From Aquipseudomonas alcaligenes (GTDB lineage: Bacteria > Pseudomonadota > Gammaproteobacteria > Pseudomonadales > Pseudomonadaceae): a stretch of DNA of 64,000 nt. Under the pieces are notes generated by a model. The model was given only the letters and a program-made list of their open reading frames with translations, was not told where the DNA came from and made no database searches. Where the stretch lies: contig NZ_FTNW01000002.1 in NCBI RefSeq assembly GCF_900156545.1, forward strand, positions 372,001 to 436,000, written 5' to 3'. Below are positions 1 through 6,137 of the stretch, one piece after another; positions within the stretch are counted from its first letter, which is position 1; each line of letters begins with the position of its first letter. The translations under genes and the position numbers were made by a program.

Positions 1-183
1 GTCCTCGGCGAGCTGATGGAAGACAACCTGCGCCGCGCCCTGTCGATCAGTAACGGCGATCTGGGCATCCTGTGGAACAGCCCGATCACCCTGGCGCTCT
101 GGACCCTGGTCGCACTGATGCTGGCACTGCCGGGCATCCGCTGGTGGCGCAACCGGCGCAAGGTGCAGCTGGCCAGTGCCTAA
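1..183 (+). CDS. tctA: TctA-type tripartite tricarboxylate transporter permease, C-terminal end
   Basis: Only the last 60 codons are in the window; the gene starts before base 1. The peptide has a short soluble stretch with LGELMEDNLRRALSISNGD, typical of the C-terminal part of the large TctA permease, then a final membrane helix and a basic tail ending in RRKVQLASA. TctA, with TctB and a periplasmic TctC, takes up tricarboxylates or other carboxylates. The stop (TAA, 181-183) overlaps the GTG start of the next gene, so the two are probably translationally coupled. The substrate cannot be inferred from this fragment. Confidence 0.8.
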   Translation, partial: VLGELMEDNLRRALSISNGDLGILWNSPITLALWTLVALMLALPGIRWWRNRRKVQLASA

Positions 184-1192
184 GTGGTGGCTCACGCCGC
201 TGGCCGGAGCGGCCGGCGGCGCCCTGGCCAGCCTGATCGGCTGGCCTTTGCCGTGGATGGTGGGTTCGTTGCTTGCGGTGATCCTGCTGCGCTGTCTGGG
301 CGACCTGGACCTGCGCGAAGTGCCCGGCGCGCGCAAGGGCGGGCAGTGGCTGGTCGGCACCGGCATCGGCCTGCACTTCAGCCCGGCGGTGCTGGAGCAG
401 GTGCTGGCCCACGGCGGCCTGCTACTGGCCGGCGCCGTGCTCACCAGCCTCACCAGCCTGATCGGCATCACCGTGCTGCGCGCCGCCGGCTACGACCGCG
501 CCACCGCCTTCTTCGCCAGCATGCCCGGCGGCGCCAGCGAGATGGTCAACCTCGGCCAGCGCAACGGCGCCCAGGCCGGCGAGGTGGCGGCCGGACAGAG
601 CCTGCGCCTGCTCCTGGTGGTGCTCCTGGTGCCAGCGCTGTTCCAGTGGTGGCTGGGCGCCGCGCCGGCACTGGCGCACGCGCACAGCCACAGTCAGCCC
701 CTGGCGCTGGTTGCACTGCTGATTGGCGGCGCGCTGCTGGCCCTGCTCGGCCAGCGCCTGCGCCAGCCCAACCCCTGGCTGCTCGGGCCGATCCTGTTCG
801 CCGCCGCCGGCGCGGTCTGGCTGGACCAGCCGCTGAGCCTGCCGCCCGTTGCCAGCGAGCTGGGCCAGTGGCTGATCGGCAGCGCCCTGGGCTGCCACTT
901 CAGCCGCGAGTTCTTCCGCCGCGCACCGCGCTTCCTCGCCCTGGTGCTGGCCGCCACGCTGCTGGCCATGCTGGCCGCCGCCCTGGCCGCCGAAGCCCTC
1001 GGCTGGCTGGGCGCGCTGGATCAGCGCTCGCTGATGCTGGGCATGATGCCCGGCGGCATCGCCGAACTTAGCCTGACCGCCGAGGCCCTGGCCCTGTCGG
1101 TGCCACTGATCACCGGGCTGCAGGTGCTGCGCCTGATGTGCGTGCTGTTCCTCGCCGAACCGGCCTTCCGCCTGTGGCAGAGACAGCGCTGA
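176..1192 (+). CDS. AbrB family (PF05145-type) membrane protein, putative transporter
   Basis: This 338-residue integral membrane protein consists of two similar halves of hydrophobic helices, the usual AbrB-duplication architecture. Conserved-looking blocks repeat in both halves: GxxLGxxWLVGTGIGLHFS near residue 60 and QWLIGSALGCHFS near 235, and FFASMPGGASEM near 115 and MLGMMPGGIAELS near 285. It should not be confused with the DNA-binding AbrB of Bacillus. Family members are annotated as putative ammonia monooxygenase or regulator, but the helices suggest a transporter. The GTG start overlaps the tctA stop codon, and this pair is common in pseudomonads, which suggests a joint role in carboxylate uptake. 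That functional link is inference. Confidence 0.8.
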   Translation: MPKWWLTPLAGAAGGALASLIGWPLPWMVGSLLAVILLRCLGDLDLREVPGARKGGQWLVGTGIGLHFSPAVLEQVLAHGGLLLAGAVLTSLTSLIGITVLRAAGYDRATAFFASMPGGASEMVNLGQRNGAQAGEVAAGQSLRLLLVVLLVPALFQWWLGAAPALAHAHSHSQPLALVALLIGGALLALLGQRLRQPNPWLLGPILFAAAGAVWLDQPLSLPPVASELGQWLIGSALGCHFSREFFRRAPRFLALVLAATLLAMLAAALAAEALGWLGALDQRSLMLGMMPGGIAELSLTAEALALSVPLITGLQVLRLMCVLFLAEPAFRLWQRQR

Positions 1193-1223
1193 ACCGTCGG
1201 TCGGCACCCTGCAAGAAAGCCTG

Positions 1224-1254
1224 TTGACCTCAAGCCGACTTGAACTCGTAGAGT
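1224..1254 (+). promoter_or_regulatory. MerR-family type promoter with 19-bp spacer and internal dyad
   Basis: A -35 TTGACC (1224-1229) and a -10 TAGAGT (1249-1254) are separated by 19 bp. The spacer carries the interrupted dyad CCTCAAG-CCG-ACTTGAAC. A long spacer with a central dyad is the hallmark of MerR-family activated promoters, and this dyad resembles SoxR/NmlR-type boxes. It points towards a start codon at 1291. No merR-like gene lies in the window. Confidence 0.55.
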
Positions 1255-1277
1255 CGTTTCACCCCCCTGAACGACTC
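1251..1277. repeat. 8-bp inverted repeat after the MerR-type promoter
   Basis: GAGTCGTT (1251-1258) is followed 11 bp later by its exact reverse complement AACGACTC (1270-1277). It overlaps the -10 and the likely transcription start. It could be a second operator or a 5'-leader hairpin; nothing distinguishes these. Confidence 0.4.
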
Positions 1278-1290
1278 CTGCGAGGTTCCC

Positions 1291-1340
1291 ATGCACGACA
1301 TCCTGCTGCTCACCGCCATCGGCGCCGGCGCCGGCGCCAC
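1291..1340 (+). pseudogene. Truncated 5' end of an unidentified gene under the MerR-type promoter
   Basis: An ATG at 1291 has a good ribosome binding site (GAGG, about 7 bp upstream) and starts with MHDILLLTAIGAGAGAT, a hydrophobic N-terminus. After about residue 17 the frame enters sequence that is the reverse complement of a dehydrogenase remnant (see 1230-1490), so the original gene appears cut off there. The break falls at a triple GGCGCC run (1321-1338). I do not recognise the parent family. Confidence 0.35.
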
Positions 1341-1552
1341 CAGGTTCAGTCGCATGCCTTCCCTTGCATGCTCCAGCGCCAGGCTGCGCACCCGCGCGCC
1401 ACGCTCAAGCAACTGCTCACACACGGCCAGACCGACACCGGAACTGGCGCCCGTCACTACCGCCAGGCGCTGTTCAAATTCATTGTTCATCACTTACCTC
1501 GAAAGCCGAGAAGAAGGGGCCGCTCCGGGCCTGGCCCGGAGCGCCGTCAGGA

Positions 1553-1900
1553 TCAATGGGAATAAAGCCGGCCCTGGCGCAGGTCGACCTGCTGGCCACG
1601 TTCGAAGCGCCGCTGCGGCGAGCGCACCCAGCGCTCCTCACCCGCCTCGTCACGCACCCGGTAGGCGGTGCCACTCTGCCCGCTGGCGCGCTGCACCTGC
1701 GCCCCGGACCAGCCACCTACCGCCGCGCCGACCACAGCCCCAACCGGCCCACCGGCCGCAGCGCCGACCATCAGCCCGGTCAGCCCACCGAAACCGGTGC
1801 CGACCGCGTTTTCTTCTCGCTCCGCCACCACTTCGGCGGCCTGGAGGGACTGCATGGCCAGCAGGCCAGTTGTGAAAGCAAGCAAGGCAAGGTGTTTCAT
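1553..1900 (-). CDS. Small secreted glycine-zipper protein
   Basis: This 115-residue protein has an N-terminal signal peptide (about residues 1-22, cleavage likely after LQA-A) and no lipobox cysteine. Residues about 35-65 are a glycine-zipper segment (GTGFGGLTGLMVGAAAGG and GAVVGAAVGG) of the kind that inserts in or associates with membranes. The C-terminal 45 residues are charged and contain the pattern YRVRDEAGEERWVRSP, which looks like a small beta domain. ATG 1900 is preceded by AGGAG. Similar small Gly-zipper envelope proteins occur in many pseudomonads; their role is not established. It is transcribed alone, away from the AT-rich region to its right. Confidence 0.65.
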   Translation of the reverse strand: MKHLALLAFTTGLLAMQSLQAAEVVAEREENAVGTGFGGLTGLMVGAAAGGPVGAVVGAAVGGWSGAQVQRASGQSGTAYRVRDEAGEERWVRSPQRRFERGQQVDLRQGRLYSH

Positions 1901-2362
1901 CTGAGTACTCCTGTTTTGGGCATTGCGCCTGGAGTTACTCAGCTTTCGTGCCAGGTATTTTTCTATTTAATTTCAGATAGTTATGAAAACACGAAGTCAA
2001 TTTGACCGCAATCAAGCGCGGTCGATAGGACTCTCGTTAGGGTCGGAATGACTACTCAGCCGTCCCTTGCTAGCGTCGATACCGGCATTCGTCGTATGCG
2101 GGAACCAGCCAGGAGTACCTCACCCCCGGCAAACGACACTCACAGGAAGGAGTGCCCGACCGTAGACACACTAGCCAGCAATTACGTAGCCTCGGGGCAG
2201 GTCTTGTCGCTTCCGCTCCATTGTCCACATTCAGTGGTTTAAGAACTGAACTTAATGGGATCAAGGGGTTAAACATCAGCAAGGGAAGTTATACGACACA
2301 AGTGGCGAGATAATTTAAACCCTTACCGCCATACACCCATATTAACTTTTCAAGGATAGAAC
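1901..2362. other. Intergenic stretch of lowered GC, no convincing gene
   Basis: These 462 bases hold the promoter of the glycine-zipper gene on the minus side and lead into the lower-GC cassette-like genes on the plus side. A short hairpin, GACCGC/GCGGTC, lies near 2003-2021. A 64-codon frame at 2048-2242 has no ribosome binding site of note and no recognisable composition. A GTTAAAC heptamer at 2268-2274 fits an integron core-site consensus, but no attC-like stem precedes it. Confidence 0.4.
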
Positions 2363-2914
2363 GTGGATTACTTTGAAAGCACAGTTAAAACCCTATTGGA
2401 GAGCGAGGGCTACTGGGTCAGGCAGTCTTTCAAGGTCAATCTCACAAAAGAAGAGAAACGAAACATAGGGAAACACTCAATTCCACGCCCAGAAATTGAT
2501 CTTCTTGCATACAAACCGGAAAGAAACGTAATTTACGCTATCGAGGCAAAATCCTTCCTCGACTCTCCAGGCGTTAGAATTTCCGAACTATCCGAAACAC
2601 ATGAGATCCCAGAGGGGCGATACAAGCTTTTCACTTGCAAAAACTACAGAACCATTGTCTTCAATCGCCTAAAATATGACCTAATTAAAAATGGCATGGG
2701 CAACGCCAGCACTCAAATAATCTTAGGCCTAGCTGCTGGCAACGTATATCAGTCTAAAACTAGTGAAGTACGTAACCTCTTCCAGCATGAAGGTTGGTTA
2801 TTCTGGTCACCAGAGGACATACGCTCAAAGGTCATTTCGCTGGCAGAAAAAGGCTACGAGAATGAGCCATCCATCATTACGGCAAAAATTCTCATGCGAA
2901 ATCGTGAAACTTAA
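2363..2914 (+). CDS. PD-(D/E)XK nuclease-like protein, probable gene-cassette product
   Basis: This 183-residue protein starts at GTG 2363, 7 bp after AAGGA. Residues about 47-68 read PEIDLLAYKPERNVIYAIEAKS, the spacing and residues of a PD-(D/E)XK nuclease core (Asp in EID, then the E-x-K of IEAKS). It therefore probably folds as a restriction-endonuclease-like nuclease. Base composition is clearly lower in GC than its neighbours, and codons such as AAA and ATA are common. It is directly followed by an integron attC-like site (2909-2991), so the gene plus site resembles an integron cassette. No methyltransferase or other partner is adjacent. Substrate and role (defence, DNA processing or other) are unknown. 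Confidence 0.65.
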   Translation: MDYFESTVKTLLESEGYWVRQSFKVNLTKEEKRNIGKHSIPRPEIDLLAYKPERNVIYAIEAKSFLDSPGVRISELSETHEIPEGRYKLFTCKNYRTIVFNRLKYDLIKNGMGNASTQIILGLAAGNVYQSKTSEVRNLFQHEGWLFWSPEDIRSKVISLAEKGYENEPSIITAKILMRNRET

Positions 2915-2991
2915 ACATAAAAACCAGTTTAAGTCGTTCGCCTCGCTCACTCGGAACCGGCTAAAGCCAGCCCCTTATACAGACGTTAGCC
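2909..2991 (+). other. Integron attC-like recombination site
   Basis: The right end, CCAGCCCCTTATACAGACG then TTAGCC, carries a core-site heptamer GTTAGCC (2985-2991) and resembles attC/VCR right arms. The inner arms pair: TTTAAGTCGTTCG (2928-2940) against CGGAACCGGCTAAA (2952-2965), with single extra bases on one side, as in the extrahelical bases of attC. The loop is about 11 nt. The left core (near ACTTAAAC, 2909-2916) is weak and overlaps the stop of the upstream gene. The next gene begins about 20 bp after the core, as in cassette arrays. No integrase gene or second clear attC is in the window. Confidence 0.65.
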
Positions 2992-3013
2992 TTACGTGGC
3001 ACCTAGGAAATAC

Positions 3014-3565
3014 ATGGATCTTCTACGTTTACGCTTGATGCATAGGGAAGCCATAAAAAGGCTTTCCGACGCGCAAATCTTATTCGAAGCAGATCCACTT
3101 GGGTCTAGGCGCGCCGATTCAGATCACCTGCTCAAATTGCTCGGACTGGAGCTACTTCTCAAGTTTCTGTTTGAAGTTGAGCAATCACGACAAGCGGATA
3201 AGTTCGGCCACAACTATAAAGACATCTTCTCCGCTCTTCAACCAGAAACCCAAGCGCGGCTTATATTGCTTTGCGGCGAGCGCATAGGGCCATCAACCTT
3301 CACTGCAGAGTCAAAAAAAATCCTTGCTGAATGGGGTCGTAACTTTGTTGACTTACGGTATCCGTTTGAGCGCTATAAGGGGTTATCCGAGGAGCAGTAC
3401 GCGGCAACATCCGCGCGCTGGCTTCAAAAGGGTGCAAAGCTAGAAAGCGCTACCTTTCGATTCTACCCACACGAGTTGACCGGGGCGCTGCATGCATTGC
3501 AAGTCATCGCCAACGAACACGCTCACCAAATCTTTGGCGAAGAGTTCATCTATGACATCATCTGA
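3014..3565 (+). CDS. HEPN-like hypothetical protein, probable gene-cassette product
   Basis: The predicted protein has 183 residues from ATG 3014, which is preceded by TAGGA; an in-frame GTG at 2996 is possible but has no better site. It is almost all alpha-helical. The pattern is HLLKLLGLELLLKFLFEVEQ near residues 35-54, then GHNYKDIFSAL, then FVDLRYPFERYK near 110-125. This layout (long helices, a GHxL/Y-KxxF segment and a D-x-RY-x-FE segment) resembles HEPN-domain proteins that accompany toxin-antitoxin or defence genes. The canonical Rx4-6H RNase motif is not obvious, so nuclease activity is not claimed. It follows the attC-like site closely and shares the lower GC of the upstream nuclease-like gene. 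Confidence 0.55.
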   Translation: MDLLRLRLMHREAIKRLSDAQILFEADPLGSRRADSDHLLKLLGLELLLKFLFEVEQSRQADKFGHNYKDIFSALQPETQARLILLCGERIGPSTFTAESKKILAEWGRNFVDLRYPFERYKGLSEEQYAATSARWLQKGAKLESATFRFYPHELTGALHALQVIANEHAHQIFGEEFIYDII

Positions 3566-3693
3566 TAATCACACCGGATGAACCGTGCTACTAAAGGCCT
3601 AAATTATTGGGGACAGGCCATGCTTTATTCGAAGCAACGACTCTAAGTCTCAACACTTTCCTCGGCTGAAACTACAGATTTCGCCCTGCACGG

Positions 3694-3945
3694 CGAGTCA
3701 CTTTCTCTTTGCGCGCGCAAAGAGAAAGTAACCAAAGAGAAAGCGCGCCCGGCATCCGGGTCTGGCCTGCGGCCAGACTTCCCTCGCTCCGGTGTTACTC
3801 CGGGGGCCGGCTTACAAGGGCCATCCTTGGCCCTTTAAGCCTCTCGCCGCATCCCTGCGGCTCGTCCCCCTGCGCAACACCTCCACTCGGCCTCCTGACG
3901 GGGTTCGGGCTCCGAGTTGCCTGATGGCTTTTCCTGGCGCTGCGC
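3694..3945 (+). repeat. Long dispersed repeat, copy A (inverted relative to copy B)
   Basis: The block opens with a perfect 28-bp palindrome at 3701-3728 (CTTTCTCTTTGCGC and its reverse complement), then AAGTAACCAAAGAG. Shared landmarks with copy B on the other strand include AAGTAACCAAA, CATCCGGGTCT, GGGCCATCCTTGGCC, TCGGCCTCCTGA and GAGTTGCCTGA in the same order. The copies have diverged considerably. Similar blocks are widespread between genes in pseudomonads, from general knowledge; their origin is not established. Confidence 0.7.
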
Positions 3946-4003
3946 GCATTGATCGTTCCCATGCCCCGCGTCCATTCGTTGTTTTGTACGGGCCGGTAGC
4001 TCT

Positions 4004-4051
4004 GTGACGCGGAGCGTCACGAGATGGGTTCCCACGCAAAGCGTGGGAACC
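4004..4051. repeat. Two short perfect hairpins between the inverted repeat copies
   Basis: GTGACGC (4004-4010) pairs with GCGTCAC (4014-4020). GGTTCCCACGC (4027-4037) pairs with GCGTGGGAACC (4041-4051). The second is a widespread Pseudomonas intergenic palindrome. They sit at the centre of the inverted pair of long repeats. Confidence 0.7.
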
Positions 4052-4059
4052 ATCGGGGA

Positions 4060-4308
4060 CAAGCGTGGAACTTTCAGGCAACTCCAAACGCCCCCTTCAG
4101 GAGGCCGAACGGAATCGTTGTGTAAGGGGTTGAGCGGCATGGATGCCGCGAGAGCGCCGATGGGCCAAGGATGGCCCTTCGGCGCGTGCCCCTGGAACAA
4201 CGGTGGAGTGAGGGGAGTCGAGCGCAGCGAGACCCGGATGTCGGGGGCAAGCGTTTTTGGTTACTTTTGGCGGGGCCGGCCATCCGGCGACTGCCAAAAG
4301 GAACCCGC
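4060..4308 (-). repeat. Long dispersed repeat, copy B (inverted relative to copy A)
   Basis: Read on the minus strand, this block repeats the landmarks of copy A in order: AAGTAACCAAA, CATCCGGGTCT, GGGCCATCCTTGGCC, TCGGCCTCCTGA and GAGTTGCCTGA. Its outer end is a near-perfect stem, GGTTACTTTTGGC (4259-4271) with GCCAAAAGGAACC (4293-4305), which corresponds to the different outer palindrome of copy A. The two copies point toward each other. Confidence 0.65.
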
Positions 4309-4376
4309 CCAGCAGGGCGGAACTGAATCAGCCATCAACTGGATAAATAGCAGCGACACGAAGCCATCAAACAAAG

Positions 4377-4415
4377 CCCCTCTCCCCACCCTCTCCCGTA
4401 AACGGGAGAGGGGAG
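4377..4415. repeat. CCCTCTCCC/GGGAGAGGG dispersed palindrome, locus 1
   Basis: CCCTCTCCCGT and ACGGGAGAGGG form a stem with a two-base AA loop. The same module occurs at 28929-29036, 44283-44387 and 46415-46519. Here a single palindrome precedes the VF530 gene. Confidence 0.7.
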
Positions 4416-4462
4416 TTACAGTGCCCCGCTCCAACTCCCCCGCCAGCCCTGAGCAAAAAACG

Positions 4463-4672
4463 ATGAGCAACGACCATCTCCATGGCCTGACCCTGAAAGC
4501 CATCCTCCAGGCCCTGGTCAACAAACACGGCTGGGAGCGCCTCGGCCAGCTCATCGCCATCCGCTGCTTCACCCACGACCCCAGCCTCGAATCCAGCCTG
4601 AAGTTCCTGCGCAAGACGCCCTGGGCGCGGGAAAAGGTGGAAGCGCTCTATATCAGGGACATCGCCCGCTAA
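4463..4672 (+). CDS. VF530 family (DUF2132) DNA-binding-like small protein
   Basis: This 69-residue protein begins MSNDHLHGLTLKAILQALV and contains IRCFTHDPSLESSLKFLRK followed by TPWAREKVEALY. That is the full-length signature of the VF530 family (PF09905), small helical proteins with structural similarity to DNA-binding domains and no assigned function. I take ATG 4463 as the start because family members begin here; the same frame is open much further upstream only because it runs through the repeat block. It stands between the dispersed repeat and a convergent binding-protein gene that ends 8 bp downstream. Confidence 0.85.
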   Translation: MSNDHLHGLTLKAILQALVNKHGWERLGQLIAIRCFTHDPSLESSLKFLRKTPWAREKVEALYIRDIAR

Positions 4673-4680
4673 GGACGCAC

Positions 4681-5457
4681 TCAACGCTGCAGGTAGCGCG
4701 CCTGGATGCGCGCATAGTGACCCTCGGCAATCTGCGGGCGCAGGGCCTCGGCATAGCGCTGGACGAACTCGGCGGACAGGCTCTTCTTGCTGAAGGCGAC
4801 CTCCGCCCCCTCGCTGGACACCACCACCGGCGTCGCCCGGATCTGCTCGCTCAGGCCCAGCGCCGCCAGCTCCTGCTGGCCGGTGTGCTCGTCGGCGATC
4901 ACGCCATCGAGGCGGCCCTTACCGAGCATGCGCCAGAGGCTGGCGCGGTTCGCGCTGAACTCCATGCGCTCATGGAAGGCAGGCTCCTGGAGCAGTGCCT
5001 GATAACCGGGCCCGTAGGACACATCGATCTGCGCCCCCAGGCGGAATGGCGTGTCGCGCAGCTGCAGCAGTTCGGTGACTGGCCAGCGGGCAGCAGCCTG
5101 CTGGCTCATAAACAGGATGTTGCGCGAAGGCTCTTCGATGACACCGGAAAAGTACGCATAGACCTCGCGCTCGGGCTTGCGGAAGGCGCCGGCAAGTACA
5201 TCCAGGCGCCCCTGCTCCAGTTCGCGCAGCGCCCTGGCCCAGGGCAGGCGTACCAGGCGGACCTCGCAACCCAGCTCATGCAGCACACCGCGGGCGCTGT
5301 CGACGGAAATGCCGCCGATGGAACCATCGGCCAGCTGCATGCTGTAGGGCGGGTCGTTGTCCCAGCGCAGCGATACCACGCAGGTGGCGCCGGCCAGGCC
5401 GGGAGCGAGCAACGATGCGCCCAGCAGGAGGCGCAGGAGCAAACGCATGAAGGGCAT
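4681..5457 (-). CDS. Periplasmic substrate-binding protein, SBP_bac_3 family
   Basis: The protein has 258 residues from ATG 5457, with alternatives GTG 5469 and ATG 5448; ribosome binding sites do not decide between them. A signal peptide (RLLLRLLLGASLLAPGLAGA) is followed by TCVVSLRWDNDPPYSMQL, then GGISVDSARGVLHELGCEVRLVRLPWARALRELEQGRLDVL, a typical start of family 3 solute-binding proteins. Such orphan proteins are common in pseudomonads next to signalling genes. There is no permease or ATPase nearby, so it may feed a distant ABC system or act as a sensor-like binding protein. The ligand is unknown, though an amino acid is usual for the family. Confidence 0.75.
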   Translation of the reverse strand: MPFMRLLLRLLLGASLLAPGLAGATCVVSLRWDNDPPYSMQLADGSIGGISVDSARGVLHELGCEVRLVRLPWARALRELEQGRLDVLAGAFRKPEREVYAYFSGVIEEPSRNILFMSQQAAARWPVTELLQLRDTPFRLGAQIDVSYGPGYQALLQEPAFHERMEFSANRASLWRMLGKGRLDGVIADEHTGQQELAALGLSEQIRATPVVVSSEGAEVAFSKKSLSAEFVQRYAEALRPQIAEGHYARIQARYLQR

Positions 5458-5526
5458 CGGAGTGCTCACGAAGTGACTGCAGCCGACTCTAAAAGAAAGC
5501 CCTTGCGCGGGTAAAGCGCACTCGGC

Positions 5527-6054
5527 TCAGGCTTTGTGGCGCTTCACCGCTTCCAGCCAGGCCAGGTCGAGGCGTTTCTGCTCGGTGTCCAGCCCGCGCT
5601 GCTCCATGGCCTCGCGGTGCGTGTCGATTTCGCGGGTCATCTGGCTCAGCTCGCTGCTGTTGCCATCGAGCTGGTGCATCTGAGCCACCCCCAGGTGGTA
5701 GAAGCGCAGCAGCTTCATGGCGGTCTCGTCACCGGCGGCCACACCGGCCCTGACGTGGTGCATGACATTGGTGACGCGCATCAGGCTGCGCTTGAGCGCC
5801 CAGCCGTAGGCGGCAGCGGCCATGAACGGGCGGTGCCAGAGCTGCTGACGCACTACGGCCACAGTCAGGGCCAGGCCGCTGAGTACGCCGAGCAGGTTCC
5901 ACTTGAAGTTGTCACCGGGCGGGCCGCCGAACAGCTGGGTGCTGGCGGTGGCGCAGAGCATGGCCAGCACCAGGAAGATGGCGATGACCACGAAGGTGCT
6001 GCGGCGGGTCTGCTGGCGGTAGAGCTCGGGGCTCATGGGCTGGATTTCGAACAT
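5527..6054 (-). CDS. DUF3087 family membrane protein
   Basis: The protein has 175 residues. Two hydrophobic helices lie at about residues 22-40 and 52-68 (FVVIAIFLVLAMLCATAS and LLGVLSGLALTVAVV). A soluble helical C-terminal half contains FYHLGVAQMHQLDGNSSEL and a terminal coiled-coil-like stretch (REAMEQRGLDTEQKRLDLAWLEAVKRHKA). The overall pattern matches the DUF3087 proteins of pseudomonads, whose function is unknown. It is transcribed in the same direction as the diguanylate cyclase upstream (84 bp gap) and could be co-transcribed with it. Confidence 0.7.
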   Translation of the reverse strand: MFEIQPMSPELYRQQTRRSTFVVIAIFLVLAMLCATASTQLFGGPPGDNFKWNLLGVLSGLALTVAVVRQQLWHRPFMAAAAYGWALKRSLMRVTNVMHHVRAGVAAGDETAMKLLRFYHLGVAQMHQLDGNSSELSQMTREIDTHREAMEQRGLDTEQKRLDLAWLEAVKRHKA

Positions 6055-6137
6055 GGTCTACCTGGGTGAATAGCGGAGGAGCGCCACCTTGCCTGAACGC
6101 CCGGCGAGGGTCGAGCCCCAGTGGGTGACAAAGCGCT

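Larger units (their letters stand above)
1230..1490 (-). pseudogene. Short-chain dehydrogenase/reductase (SDR) remnant with large internal deletion
   Basis: The frame starts with ATG at 1490, preceded by GAGG. Residues 1-34 are a clear SDR N-terminus with the cofactor motif TGASSGVG. At residue 35 the protein jumps straight to RSLALEHAREGMRLNLVAP, which matches the region after the catalytic YxxxK in SDRs (the x-EGMRVN-x-VAPG segment). The roughly 130 residues between, including catalytic Ser/Tyr/Lys, are missing. The remaining C-terminus is antisense of the promoter region and is not SDR-like. This is read as a decayed gene with an internal deletion and a fusion at its 3' end. Confidence 0.6.
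3566..4462. other. Gene-free repeat-rich region
   Basis: About 900 bases with no convincing gene. Most of it is an inverted pair of related repeats (3694-3945 and 4060-4308), with two short perfect hairpins between them, followed by a CCCTCTCCC-type dispersed repeat (4377-4415). Several frames of 60-120 codons cross it, but their translations are low-complexity products of the repeat itself and no functional protein family was recognised. Confidence 0.6.

Noticed and set aside
2048..2242. A 64-codon frame in the AT-richer intergenic region
   Set aside because: No convincing ribosome binding site, no homology pattern and Ser/Pro/Thr-rich composition. It was kept only as a description of the intergenic stretch.
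2268..2274. GTTAAAC as a second integron core site upstream of the nuclease-like gene
   Set aside because: A heptamer match alone is weak, and the preceding sequence does not fold into an attC-like arm.
3709..4200. Overlapping frames of 60-120 codons on both strands in the repeat blocks
   Set aside because: They follow the repeat sequence and occur in several frames at once. Shared strings between the two copies are explained by repeat identity.
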